64,000 nucleotides of DNA, from the NCBI RefSeq assembly GCF_905171775.1, contig NC_053501.1, positions 71,407,901 through 71,471,900 on the forward strand, given 5' to 3'. This DNA is from Rana temporaria. Taxonomy: Eukaryota > Chordata > Amphibia > Anura > Ranidae. The translations under genes and the position numbers were made by a program. Under the pieces are notes generated by a model that ran no database searches, was not told the origin of the DNA, and saw nothing but the letters and a program-made list of their open reading frames with translations. Positions 18,818 to 29,948 of this stretch are shown here, piece after piece (the stretch's first letter is position 1; the number at the start of each line of letters is the position of its first letter).

Positions 18818-20559
18818 CCAGTGAAAGTTGGCAATAAAGATATTGCCTGGGATTTTGCTATTACGTCAAGGTATCAAACAAGAGAAGTGAAAAATGGAAA
18901 CAACTCAAAATTTGAAGGGTTATACCCTTCTAAAATGAGCAATCAGAAAGTATAAATATCACCTAATTGGAACAATTTTAATACAGTATATGAAGCTGAC
19001 TGCTGCTTGTGGTGATCAGCAAGGCTCTTTATATTACTTTCTATGATATCTTGTCACAGTTCATAAAAAATATTAACAAAATTCAAAAGTAGCCCCAAAA
19101 CAATGTTTGAAAATCTGCACTTGTATACAGGCATCACATGTGTGATATCACCCTAGGTATTCTGTTCTGGTCATGAAGATTCTTTGTCAAGCCCTGCAGG
19201 CACTTGGTGGGACCATCAAATTGTAAGCTGCAAGAAACATGGGTCTTTGTGACACTGGAAAATCATTGTTCGGGTCACTTTCAAAGGCCACTTTTGAAGC
19301 TCTGGTATGTGGATATTATTTGTATCTCACAACTTTTTCATCTAGGCCAGGAGGTTGCAATGCATGCATCATTTGATGTTCCTTTGCAAATGGAAATATG
19401 TTTACAGCCATCAATGAATTAAAGCTTCACTCTGCGCTAAACCTATGTTCAGTGTTAGTGCTAGGTATATGTGTGTCTAGCATAATTTTAGTTCCATCTA
19501 CATTTGAAGCAGCAGACGTTTTGCCAAATCTTTCCTCATAGATCTGACAGGGATGCCGTCCTGTTAGACATTTGGATAGATTTCTGTCCAAATCTGCATG
19601 ATCTGTATACTCCTACCTGGGTTCCAACTCACAGTTCAGGATGGTTTCCCTCACCCTATGCTCTACAAACCCTGATGAAGTGGGATTGTTGAGCCCCCGA
19701 AATGTGATCGCTTTTGTTGCACAATAAATTCTTTTATGGACTGTACAAACTGGTGTGTCGCTCTCACCGTCTTTTCACTTCTTTAGCAAACTCTGAGGGT
19801 CCAGCCAGGAAACCACCATTCTTGGTGAGCAGCTTCCAGGACCACATACCACATATTATGTTACAACACACCACTTTAAGGTTCAGTGTTCCTATACCAC
19901 AGAAAGATCTTCAGAAAGTTTTTTTCTCTTCAGAAGCTTTATTTTTTAATTTTCCTGTCCATCCCCTCATCTTCCCTGTGTTTTTGCTGACATCTTTACG
20001 TCAGCGTGTATGGAAAAAGTGGGCAGTACTATCATAAGTTATATGTCTAGAATATAATATATGTCACCAGCACACTATGGATCCATAGTAACCTGTGCAA
20101 ACATTTATTAAGGAGATTGCAAAGCAAACTGTGTCAGTGCAACATTTTGAGACGGTGTCAGAGTTCAGCGTTAGGCATGTGACAAGAAAAGGTCTTCCTG
20201 GCCTCGAGCCATTGCACTGACACTGTTTGTGATGTTAATCGCTTTAGTACACATTTGGACAAGTTACTACAGAGCAATGGTGTGCTGGTGACATAAGTTA
20301 TTTCTATGTATTGACAGCAGCTGACCTGCTGCCAGTTGTTACAGCACCCACTTAAGACACTCAGGCAAAAGAAAAGTGTGTAATGGGTATGAAAGTTCAT
20401 GCCCATCTTGCCAATCAGCCCTGCCCATTTGTAATCATGTCTGCCACCTTGCTCCATATACTCCTTTATGTGCACGTCATTAGGGCAGGAGATTCTGATA
20501 TGTAGACCATGCTTTCAAGAGCAGCTGATGTGGGGAATTTATTGCAAACATGTTCACAG
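18818..20559. other. No recognised gene; one GAAAtGtG-type repeat fragment
   Basis: Mostly unassigned sequence. Around 19672-19725 is the phrase CCTGATGAAGTGGGATTGTT followed by CCCGAAATGTG and AATAAA, a motif that recurs in variant form elsewhere in the window (see findings). Confidence 0.4.
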
Positions 20560-21783
20560 TTTGCACATATAATGGCACCGGTAAAAAACATACTCTGAAT
20601 GTGGAAAATGGGGTACCTCAGAGTTCAGTCCTGGCACCAATCCTATTTAATTTATTCATAATCAGGAGGATGGGATAAACAGTTCCATCTCAGTATTTGT
20701 GGACAATACTAAGCTAAGCAGGGCAATAACTTCTCCACAGAATGTGGAAACCTTGCAAGAAGATGTGAACAAATTAATGGGGTGGGCAACTACATGGAAA
20801 ATGAGGTTTAATGTAGACATTTTTTAAATAATGCATTTGGGTGGCAAAAATATGAATACAATCTACTCACTAGGGGGTCAGTAAATGTACAAACAGTTAG
20901 TAAAATCTGTAATTTTTGCATCTGTCCATGAATGTCCATTTTGGACATACAGACTACACGTCCATAATGGACAGATGCAAAAATTACGGATTTTGCAAAC
21001 TGTTTGTAAATTTACTGAAAGTTGGCAACCCTGTAGGGGGAGAACCCTTGGGGGAATCAAGGATGGAAAAGGACATGGGTGTCCTAGTAGATAATAGGCT
21101 CAGCAATAGCATTCAATGCCAAGCTGCTCCAAGCAAAGCCAACAGAATATTGGCATGCATTAAAAAGGGAATTAACTCCAGAGATAAAATAATAATTCTC
21201 CCGCTCTACAAGACTCTGGTCCGGCCACACCTAGAGTATGTTTTCCAGTTCTGGGCACCAGTCCTCAGAAAGGATGTGCTGGAAATGGAGCAAGTACAGA
21301 GAAGGGCAACAAAGCTAATAAAGGGTCTGGAGGATATTAGTTATGAGGAAAGGTTATGAGCACTAAACGTATTCTCTCTGGAGAAGAGACGCTTGAGAGG
21401 GGATATGATTTCAATGTACAAATACCATACTGATGACCCCACAATAGGATAAAACTTTTCAGTGAAAGGGCATTTAAAAAGACTTGCAGCCATTCACTAA
21501 AATAAGAAGAGAAGCGATTTAACCGGAAACTGCGTATAGGATTCTTTACGGTAAGAGAGGTTAGAATGTGGAATTCTCTTCCACAAGCAGTGGTTTCAAC
21601 AGGAAGCATACATGATTTAAAACCAGAAAAAAAAACAGAAAAATGATTGAATGATTTAAAAAAACTATTAGATAGGCACCTAAACGACCACAACATACAG
21701 GGATATACAATCTAATATTGATATAAAAGCGCGCACATAGGTTGGACTTGATGGACTTGTGTCTTTTTTCAACGTTACCACCT
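20560..21783 (+). pseudogene. CR1/L2-type LINE reverse-transcriptase remnant
   Basis: Degenerate 3-prime half of a LINE ORF2. Recognisable pieces in order are GVPQ-S-VLAPILFNLF near 20610, VFVDDTKLSR near 20697 (the RT active-site region, DD retained), KDMGVLVDNRLS near 21070, LYKTLVRPHLEYVFQFWAP near 21210, and VQRRATKLIKGL near 21295. Frames change repeatedly and a hAT MITE is inserted at 20879-21033. The 3-prime tail TTGGACTTGATGGACTTGTG then TCTTTTTTCAAC matches the LINE tail at 6089-6473. It is a dead fragment. Confidence 0.85.
20879..21033. mobile_element. Small hAT-like hairpin MITE inside the LINE
   Basis: Long inverted repeats (CAGTAAATGTACAAACAGTT and the complement near 20990-21017) are flanked by TAGGGGGT (20871-20878) and TAGGGGGA (21034-21041), an 8-bp duplication with one mismatch. 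The right end reads CAGGGTTGCCAACTTTCAGT inward, related to 22592-23223; the left end seems shortened by about 14 bp. Confidence 0.75.
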
Positions 21784-21785
21784 AT

Positions 21786-21843
21786 GAAAAATTATTACAC
21801 AATATAGTTACATAGTTACTATGTAACTATATTGTGTAATAAT
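21786..21843. repeat. Perfect palindrome at LINE 3-prime end
   Basis: The arm ATTATTACACAATATAGTTA continues with CATAGT and is followed directly by its exact complement, about 26 bp per arm. It uses the terminal GTTACATAGTTA sequence of the LINE tail. Confidence 0.88.
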
Positions 21844-21890
21844 AATAATCCTAATGGTTGAAAACCTAGAAGGGGTGGCATTAAATTAGG

Positions 21891-22298
21891 CCGCGTACAT
21901 ACGATCAGTCCATCCGATGAGAACGGTCCGAAGGACCGTTGTCATCAGTTAACCGATGAAGCTGACTGATGGTCTGATGTGCCTACACACCATCAGTTAA
22001 AAAAACGGCCGAGTCCAACGCGGTGACGTAAAACACAACGACGTGCAGAGAAAAATGAAGTTCAATGCTTCCAAGCATGCGTCGACTTGATTCTGAGCAT
22101 GCGCGGGTTTTTAACCAATGCTTTTGCATACTAACCATCGGTTTTGACCTATCGGTTAGGCGTCCATCGGTTCAATTTCAAAGCAAGTTCTAAAATTTTT
22201 GACCGAAGGATAACTGACCGATGGGGCCCACACACGATCGGTTTGGACTGATGAAAAGGTCCTTCAGTCCGTTTTTCATCGGTTTGGACCGACCGTTT
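21891..22298. mobile_element. Harbinger-type MITE (GCCGCGTACA family), right end altered
   Basis: Starts GGCCGCGTACATACGATCAG and shares the CGATGAGAACGGTC and CATGCGTCGACTTGATTCTG blocks with the complete copy at 29292-29657. The right end does not close with a clean inverted repeat, so it is probably truncated or rearranged. Confidence 0.7.
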
Positions 22299-22591
22299 CT
22301 GGGGTACATTGAACAAGGTAGTCGCTAGTACTGAGCACTCAAGGCATGTGCCTTGCATGTCTTTCTCTGTGCTCCCAGTGTCGGGGCAGCTATACACTCA
22401 GAATGGGAAGTGTTCTCCTTTCCCCCTTCCCCACTGGCCTATTGTGTACATAGAGCAGACTGTAGGAATGCTGCTGCCTGCCCCTGCCAGGTGTACTGTG
22501 GAATTATGTGCAGCCGTCGGCTCTCACTGTTGCTTCTTCATTACTGCACTGTTAACTGTTGCAGGAGCAGGATCTGTGTGAGAGCGGGCAG

Positions 22592-23223
22592 CAGTGTTGC
22601 CAACCGTCCGTATTTTTTAGTTTTTTCCCCCATTCGTAAATGTCCGTGATTGCGGGAATGTGCCAGTAAAAATAGTCGAGATCGGTTCGGCTTGGAACTG
22701 CGCATGGAGATTGGAGGCAGAGGGTGATGGTGGCTGCGGTGGCACCACAGAGGGGGTTGGAGGCAGGGGGTGTTGGTGGCACCGCAGAGGGGGATGGTGG
22801 CACTGCAGAGGGTGGGGGATGGAGACAGGGGTTTTTGGTGGCACCGCAAAGGGGGATGGAGGCAGGGCGTGATTGGAGGCAGGGGGCCTGGGGGAGATTA
22901 GAGGCAGACGGAGATTGTGGCACCGCAGAGGGGGGTGAAGGCAGGGGGTGTTGGTGGCAGAGGGGGATGGAGGCAGGGGGTGATGTGACTAAATAATTTG
23001 CCCTTATTATATCGAAAATAACAAAAATACGTTTTTTTACCTGAATATCTACCTTAAATCACATTGCTATTTGCCTAGCGTACTTGTTTGTAGCCTAAAT
23101 ACTGAAATGTGCACCTAAAATGAAATTTAGTAACTTTTCTGAAATGCCAGTAAAAACGTGGCTGCGCCAGTAAATTTCGAGTGTCGTGCCAGTAAATATC
23201 AATCTGGTAGGTTGACAACACTA
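22592..23223. mobile_element. Non-autonomous hAT element
   Basis: Termini CAGTGTTGCCAACCGTCC and GGTAGGTTGACAACACTA are flanked by GCGGGCAG (22584-22591) and GTGGGCAG (23224-23231), 8 bp with one mismatch. It contains a GGTGGCACCGCAGAGGGGG-type minisatellite and short CCAGTAAA repeats near the right end. No transposase. Confidence 0.83.
22700..22985. repeat. G-rich minisatellite
   Basis: Imperfect units built from GGAGGCAGGGGGTG, TTGGTGGCACCGCAGAGG and GGGATGG recur through the interval. All overlapping open frames here reflect the repeat, not coding. Confidence 0.85.
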
Positions 23224-23231
23224 GTGGGCAG

Positions 23232-24017
23232 TGTAAAATCCCTGCTCACTCCTCTGCTCTCCCCCTTTCTCTTCTGGCAGTGCAGATCGAATCCAGTCAG
23301 AGGGAGCAACATAGATAATCTAAACATCAGAAAGGACTGCTGTGCAGAAGCTGTGGACTATGGGAAGTGTAGTTCCTAACTTGGCACTGCACCATACTTG
23401 TTAATGTAGGTTAGTAGGCTGTGGACTTCAGGTCCCACAAATCCCTGCTCCTGGAGAAGGAGAGCTTCACTGTTTTCCCAGGCAATTCAACCAAGATTGT
23501 GACAGTCAAGGGAAGACAGCGATGGGTACAGACTTACTATCAGAGTCTGTGCTTCACATCTGAGGGACCAGAGTCATTCCAGTCTTCCAAAACTACTTTC
23601 AGAGAGTTTGTGAGAGAGAAAAAGTCTCTTTGTCCTCAGGATTGGAGCTGAGAGACTGTGGTCTGTGTGGGGGACCAGGACCTGCTGATGACCAAGGCAT
23701 TGGGACCAGATGAGCTGAACTACACATCCTAAATGCCCACCACACACTGTTTTAGTCCCAATAGAGACTGCTTCTACTTAGCAGCCCATCTCCTATCATC
23801 CAACCACATTCTTAAAGAGACAGTGCACCACCTAAAGAATGGACCCACTGAAAGCTGGCCATCGTTAATCACTAGACACCAGGTATTTTCTAATAGATAC
23901 AGAGAGGTATGGGTGGCGCTGCCCAGTATCAGTGATGATAAGTGTGCTAGTGCACTGCCCCTTTAAATAAAGTGCTGAGAAAGAAAAAATGGTGTTGCAG
24001 TTTAGATTCATAAACAC
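23232..24017. other. No recognised gene
   Basis: Moderate-GC sequence with short open frames and an AATAAA at about 23967. It could be a retrotransposon or transcript remnant, but no domain or repeat match is recognised. Confidence 0.4.
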
Positions 24018-24020
24018 AAT

Positions 24021-24509
24021 GGCCCGGATTCACGTAGAGCGGCGCATCTTTTGACCGGCGTAGTGCATCTCATATGCGCTACGCCGACGTAAATCAGTGA
24101 AGCAAGAACAGTATTCACAAAGCACTCGCTCCCAAACAGCCCCATTCACGTACGACTTACGTAAACAACGTAAAATACGACGGCTGTTCCGACGTCCATA
24201 CCTTTGCATGGGATGCGCCTCCTATATGGTGGAATAACTTTACGATGGACGTACGCCCTATGTAAACGGCATAGATTACTGCGTCGGTCGTAAGTACGTT
24301 CGTGAATCGGCGTATCTTGCTCATTTACATATTCGATGCGTAAATCAATGGAAGCGCCCCTTGCGTAAGGAGACTTACGTCGGTCGGATGAGGCCAAAAT
24401 TCAGGCGTATCTTCTATTAAGAATTAGGCGCAGAGATACAACGGCGCATCCGTGCACTTACGCGGCGTATCAGAAGATACGTCGGCGTAAGTGTCTGTGA
24501 ATCTGGGCC
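24021..24509. mobile_element. Harbinger-type MITE (GGCCCGGATTCACG termini)
   Basis: Ends GGCCCGGATTCACGTAGA and GTGAATCTGGGCC are flanked by AAT (24018-24020, 24510-24512). The right 100 bp, read inward, closely match the terminus of the transposase-bearing element at 1-1689. Confidence 0.9.
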
Positions 24510-24719
24510 AATATGTATGTATGATTCTATGGAAAAGTACTGAGTGGAAAAAAAGGTGAATAACAGTAATAAAATGAATCACATGTCTTATTTTCAGTTC
24601 ATCTATTGTGATCATAGTATCCAGTAAGCAAAAATGCATATGTGCACTGTGCAACAAAGTACAAAAATATATATACAGTACACATGAATAAAATGGAGAA
24701 ATTAATAAAAATAAAAAAT

Positions 24720-25642
24720 CATATGCACCAGAGCATTTTTTGCGATTCTGCGCTTTGTCCCTTTAGCTGACAATTGCGCGGTCGTGGGCAGTTGTACCCA
24801 AAAAAATTGGCTTTCTTTTGGTGGTATTTGATCACCTCTGCGGTTTTTATTTTTTGCTCTATAAACAAAAAAAGAGTGAAAATTTTGAAAGAAACACTAT
24901 TGTTTTGTACTTTTTGCTATAATATATATCCCAAAAAATAAATAAAAAAAAAACGAATTTCTTCATCAGTTTAGTCCGATATGTATTCTTCTAAATATTT
25001 GTGTTAAAACAAAATCACAATAAGCGAATATTGATTGGTTTGCGCAAAAGTTATAGCCTTTACAAAATTGGGGATAAATTTATGGTATTTTTACTATTAT
25101 TATTATTTTTTACTAGTAATGGCGTGATCTGCAGTTTTTATCGGGACTGCAACATTGCGACGGACACATCAGACACTTTTGACACTTTTTTTGGGACCAG
25201 TGTCATTTATACAGCGATCAGAGCTAAAAATAGCCATTGATTACTGTATAAAGGTCACTGGCAGGGAAGGGGTTAACACTAGGGGAGATCAAGGGGTTAA
25301 CTGTGTTCCCTAATGTGTGTTTCTAACTGTGGGGGGAATGTGGCTGACCAGAGGAGAGAGATCGTTGTTCCTACTTAGTAGGAACACACAATCTGTCTCC
25401 TCTGACAGAACCAGGATTTGTGTGTTTACACACACAGATCCCAGTTCTCACTCTGTCACGAGCGATCGCGGGTGCCCGACGGTCATCATGCCCGACGGGC
25501 ATGCACATCGGCTCCGGGGACGCGCTGCGAGCGTGCGCCTGCTACATCATCTTAAAGAGCCAACGTACAGCTACAATGGCTCACCCAGGGAGCTCTCCTG
25601 CCGCAGTATAACTGCAGCGGCTGGTCAGGAAGCAGTTAAAGG
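24720..25642. mobile_element. TTAA-ended non-autonomous repeat (piggyBac-like)
   Basis: Right end is GGTCAGGAAGCAGTTAAAG, whose complement reads TTAACTGCTTCCTGACC. The middle has the AAAGTTATAGCCTTTACAAA and GTAATGGCGTGATCTGCAG blocks I recall as a frequent frog repeat. The left boundary is uncertain. Class is inferred from the TTAA end. Confidence 0.5.
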
Positions 25643-25726
25643 TGAAATGATTTATCCTTGTCTCATTTTTTTACATCACAGAAACCTGACATTTTAACAG
25701 GGGTGTGTAGACTTTTTATATCCACT
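25643..25726 (+). mobile_element. Tc1/mariner-like end fragment
   Basis: The phrase AACAGGGGTGTGTAGACTTT then TTATATCCACTATA is a typical Tc1-like inverted terminal repeat. Only the end is present. Confidence 0.7.
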
Positions 25727-25813
25727 ATATGTGCAAAAACAACACGCTATGCCATAGAATAATTAATAGTATAAGTCCATATAAACTATCCCAGTCCAAG
25801 GTGACTTGTGCTT

Positions 25814-26040
25814 TAACCACTTCCCGCCCAGCCTATAGCAGAATGACGGCCGGGCAGTGGCTCAGTTATCCTGACTAGACGTCATATGACGTCCAGCAGG
25901 ATAACACACCGCTACACCAACGGAGGCTCTTTACCACGTGATCAACCGTGCCTAATCACGGCTGATCACAATGTAAACAGGAAGAGCCGTTGATCGGCTT
26001 TTCTTCACTCGCGTCTGACAGACGTGCTGATATCAAACAT
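25814..26040. mobile_element. TTAA-started non-autonomous repeat fragment
   Basis: Starts TTTAACCACTTCCCGCCCAG. Contains GACGTCATATGACGTC, a palindrome with a CRE-like core. Truncated on the right. Confidence 0.5.
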
Positions 26041-26104
26041 TACAGCCACATTACTAAAAACCAGGCAAGACTAGTTCAGTTACACAGCTTGAACATGGAA
26101 TCAT

Positions 26105-27215
26105 TTATTGGACAAACTCACACAAATATATACACAGGGAGGACTTTTTCCCGCCCCCTTCTGATCCCAGGGGTATACAAGTGGAGACCATAATCCATTC
26201 CACTTCCACAGGAAATACATCCTCTGTTAGTGGAGGGCAGAGGCCAGCAGCACTCTGTCCTGTTACCAGCGGTTCAGCTGGGCATAGGAGCTTCACTACA
26301 TCAGCTTGTTGCTGGGGAGGGAGGCCGACTGTCCCAGCTCCCTGGAACTCTTTAGTTGTTGCCGGTGCTGGGCAGAGGTTGGTAGAACTCTGCCCTGTTG
26401 CCAGCACTTCTGTTGTGTTTCTGTTAGTGGAGACCGCAGGTCCATCCACCCACACCAGCTCAAGCTGCCGTTGTGAGGTGCTGATTGCATTCCCTCCCTG
26501 GAGCCCCTGCAGAGTGGATTGCTGTGCGCAGAGGCCAGTAGTGTTCTGCCCTGTTAGTGCTTCAGTGCTCACATCATCCATTCCGGCTAACTGTTGGGGA
26601 GGGAGGATAGTTTTCTCCACTCTGGCTGACTGTTGTAGAGGGAAGATAACCTCCTCTCCCTTCTCCCCTAGAATCCTGATCTGCTGCTCAGGAGTGACCG
26701 CCACCTCCTCATCCCTGGCCTCCTCAACTTCTGCAGGTGGGGGGCAGAGGTCTTGGTCAGCTTCAGCTGGGTTGGTGTTATCAATCTGGGGCAGCTTCTG
26801 CTGCTGGGACGCCCTTTCTCTGGTACTGTTTCCCAGGTGCACAAATCCTTGCTGGGGAGGGGAGGGGTAATGGCTGCTTCCCCTCCCTGCATTTCTGAAA
26901 TCCACTGGGGAAGAAGAACCACCACCTTCTCACCTCGGGCCTCCGAAACTGCCACGAGTGTGGAGCAGGGGTCTGTAGTACTCTGTCCTGCTGCCAGCAC
27001 TTCTGCTGGGTGTTTGCTAGGTGGTTCTTTCTCTACAGAAAAGTCTATTAAATCCCCAATCTCTGGAATTGCAGAAAGTCCAGGGCATGGGCTGATGGCC
27101 ATGGGGCCCAGTGCCAACACTTTGGCAGGTGACTCATCATCCATAACATCCTCTGATGAAAAGTCAATTAAATCCCTAAAGACGACTGTACAATCAGATT
27201 GTATATTGTATGGCT
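26105..27215 (-). pseudogene. Uncharacterised repetitive Pro/Gln/Ser-rich protein frame
   Basis: I do not recognise this protein. Two overlapping minus-strand frames (27144-26668 and 26905-26105) form one repetitive sequence joined by a frameshift near 26.85 kb. Recurring pieces are DLIDFS (twice), variants of EVLATGQSSTNLCP (about five), LPPQQ/FPLQQ/TPEQQ, and ARGEKVVVL-like stretches. There is no signal peptide, membrane segment or enzyme motif. The frame extends upstream from the first ATG (DCTVVFRDLIDFSSED) to a stop near 27219, next to a pyrimidine-rich acceptor-like stretch. It could be an exon of an unknown transposable element ORF or a decayed gene. Confidence 0.45.
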
Positions 27216-27219
27216 ACCT

Positions 27220-28300
27220 TAAAGGAAGAAGTAGGAAAGTGGGTGAAAATTAAAAGCAGTGGTATAGCAATGAAGAAGGTGTGGTCCAGTGTGTTAAAAC
27301 ACCCCCAATTCTGTGATGCAATAAGGCAGTGCATGATGGGATATGAAGTTTCCTGGAACGTCACATGATGCTACAGAAAGTGAGGGGCTTAGAATGCATT
27401 TAAAAAAAAATTGAACAGAGAGGTGAATATTGAAGGCTGCCATGGACTATGTAAGGTATTACTTACATATTACTATTGTATTATTACTATTAAGCACATT
27501 GGGATGCTTGTGCAGAAAAGACATTAGAAAAGGCTCCTGTTTATTGTGAAAAGTATAATTCTGCCTGAAAAGGTAAACTTAGCCTTTATAAGAAATGGCT
27601 GCCTGTTTAATGTCAGTATTTAACTTATCCAAATGCTGTCCCTCATGTTCTACAATAAACTTCATTAGATCAAAAGAGCACTCTATTACAAAGTCCTCTG
27701 AATAGACTGTGGTGGGTATTTTCTAAATTCGTAAACCCGGGGGAACTATTTTGTTCAGATAAATACTGTTTAGGCCCGTTAAGTCCCATCACACTGTAAC
27801 TTCTGCTTTCATGGCGTGCAACAACTTGCTAAATTCCTTCTTACATGCCAAATCATCTGAAATATTGCTGGTGTCACGAAGGAACACCCTTGTAACTTGA
27901 TCCCATCATAGCTCATTTACCGGATCCAGTCCTTGTGTGATTCACAAAGTTGTTGTCTCATAAAATCTGGAACTGTCTCCATAAAACGTATTGCTGTACT
28001 GTTGGGCAAGCCCTCAATTTGTTCTAATATGCTTCAATGGGGAGCACGTAAATTATGTCCATTCAAACTAAACTCCAAAACTTGCGGAGCTGCAACCCTT
28101 CAGACAGATCAGAAGGACTAAGGCTATCTCCGTGCTGTCACCATGCTGGACTGTGTCCTCCCAATGCCAATACAGGAATCATCCAATCCACACTGAAGTT
28201 GGCAACGAGTTGAATCTTGCAAAATCTTTTTTTATATTATCTTTAGGAGTAAAAGGTTCCAATACAAAAGCCAACACTAACACGTTTCAGCCTGAAAAGG
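27220..28300. other. No recognised gene
   Basis: AT-rich sequence including GCAGTGCATGATGGGATATG at about 27326, similar to common hAT-derived repeats, but termini are not resolved. Confidence 0.4.
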
Positions 28301-28302
28301 TC

Positions 28303-28890
28303 TTAATCATAGTTAGTTATGCAAAAGGGGAGTGCAAGAGTAGGAAAGAAGGGGGGAGGAGGAGAGGAGAGAGAATACAAGAAAGAGGAAAAAGGGGGGG
28401 ATAGGGTTGGGGAGTGGGAATGGGGTCCCCCCTTCCTGCCTGGCAAGTCACCATCAATCTCACAAGGCAAGGCGAGGTCCAGGAGATTGAATGTTACTGT
28501 TGTGACACAAGAGAGACTGATCTTTGTAAAAAATGTAAGGGGTCCAAATCTTCCAGACTTTCCCACCCTGCTCTTTCATTGTCCATTGTCTGAATTTCCT
28601 GAATTCTAGTGAGCCAGTTGGATCTATTAGGAGGAACCATGCTCTTCCACAGTGCAGGAATGCAGACCTTGGCGGCCGTGAGTAAATGTTTCAACAATAA
28701 TTTTTTTTTTCCTTTTTTCATTGGAAATAGGTGTGTCATGTAGCAAGTAAGCCATTGGATTTCTCTCAAGAATCACATCCGTGAGCACTTTGATAGTTTG
28801 CTCAACCATATCCCAGAAGTCTTTCAGCTTCCCTGAAAATGTGCAGGAGAGGCATCCTCTTAAAGATGCCTTGGATGTGACAAAACGCAC
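28303..28890 (-). pseudogene. L1/Tx1-like ORF2 C-terminal fragment and 3-prime region
   Basis: On the minus strand the frame reads FWDMVEQTIKVLTDVI, a poly-Lys frameshift site, then HLLTAAKVCIPALWKS and VPPNRSNWLTRIQEIQTMDN. This matches the layout of the last about 130 residues of L1-type ORF2, as in the intact element at 31.8-39.5 kb, though it is a different family. A purine/pyrimidine-rich 3-prime region follows. It is truncated on both sides and frameshifted at an A run near 28700. Confidence 0.7.
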
Positions 28891-29288
28891 AGGGGTGGGA
28901 ACTTCCTGTGCCGCGTCACTTCTGCTACTTGGAACTCACGCTGGCGTTCCACACATAGATCAGCAGATCATTCCAGATTCGGGGCAGGCACTTTATTTGT
29001 GAGTGCAATACATTTTATTATTTAAGGGGTTTTAATACAAAGGTGATACTCTATTGATGGTTTCCCTGGTTTTTCCTTTTTAACCTTACAGTATTGGCGA
29101 CCTAAGAGTTGGCCTCTGAACAGTGCTATTGACAGTACAAAACTGGAGATACAACCACTGTTTTGACCTCAGTATATGCTCAGAGGGTCAACTTCTATTG
29201 GTGAGTGCAGTCCCTGATGGGGCACTGGTGGTGACTGGTGGCAGCAGTTGGAAGATTGCTGTGGTGGAATCTCTTTTGGCACAGAGCA
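28891..29288. other. Unassigned, exon-like splice signals
   Basis: TTTTTCCTTTTTAACCTTACAG (29070-29091 region) followed about 110 bp later by TTCTATTGGTGAGTGCAG resembles an acceptor and donor pair. There is no supporting protein similarity. It is listed as nothing firm. Confidence 0.25.
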
Positions 29289-29291
29289 TTA

Positions 29292-29657
29292 TGCCGCGTA
29301 CACATGATCGGTTAATCTGATGAGAATGGTCTGATGGACCGTTTTCATCGGTCCAAACCGATTGTGTGTGGGCGCCATCGGTTATTTAGCCGATAGTTAA
29401 AAAACGATCGTTAGTAGGCATAACCATCGGTTAAAAATCCACGCATGCTCAGAATCAAGTCGACGCATGCTTGGAAGCATTGAACTTCGTTTTTTTCAGC
29501 ACGTCGTTGTGTTTTACGTCACCGTGTTCTGACACGATAATTTTTTTAACCAATGGTGTGTAGGCGTGACGGACCATCAGTCAGCTTCATCGGTTAACTG
29601 ATGAAAACGGTCCATCGGTCCGTTCTCATCGGATGGACTGATCGTGTGTACTCGGCA
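29292..29657. mobile_element. Harbinger-type MITE (TGCCGCGTACAC family)
   Basis: Termini TGCCGCGTACACATGATCGG and the complement-like CGTGTGTACTCGGCA are flanked by TTA on both sides (29289-29291, 29658-29660). The interior shares CATGCTCAGAATCAAGTCGA with 21891-22298 in opposite orientation. Confidence 0.87.
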
Positions 29658-29948
29658 TTAGGCATTTTTATATACAGTAGAGGATTTGCTACATTATAGT
29701 TTTGAACACAAGCACTTCGAAGACTGCACTTTAGATGGATTTTTGCACATTACAGTTTATTTGATTTTGCACTATACATTTCAATACAAATATTGAGATA
29801 TATGAAATGTAATATTCTTACAATATTTATTTTGAAATAGTTTATGTAAATGCATGAGTTTCTTTTTTCTTTTATTTTTTTTATGTACTGTACATAGGTG
29901 ATTTGAGTTTCTAAATACATTTTTACCTTTGATTATTTTGAACACTAT

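Noticed and set aside
22541..22996. Several overlapping Pro- or Gly-rich frames of 70-120 codons on both strands
   Set aside because: They all come from the GGTGGCACCGCAGAGG minisatellite in a hAT element.
25423..25697. 126-codon frame at 25.3-25.7 kb
   Set aside because: Lies wholly in TTAA-type and Tc1-like repeat DNA; no domain.
26181..26870. 229-codon plus-strand frame opposite the repetitive minus-strand frame
   Set aside because: Cys/Ser-rich mirror of the repetitive sequence; the minus strand carries the coherent repeats across the frameshift.
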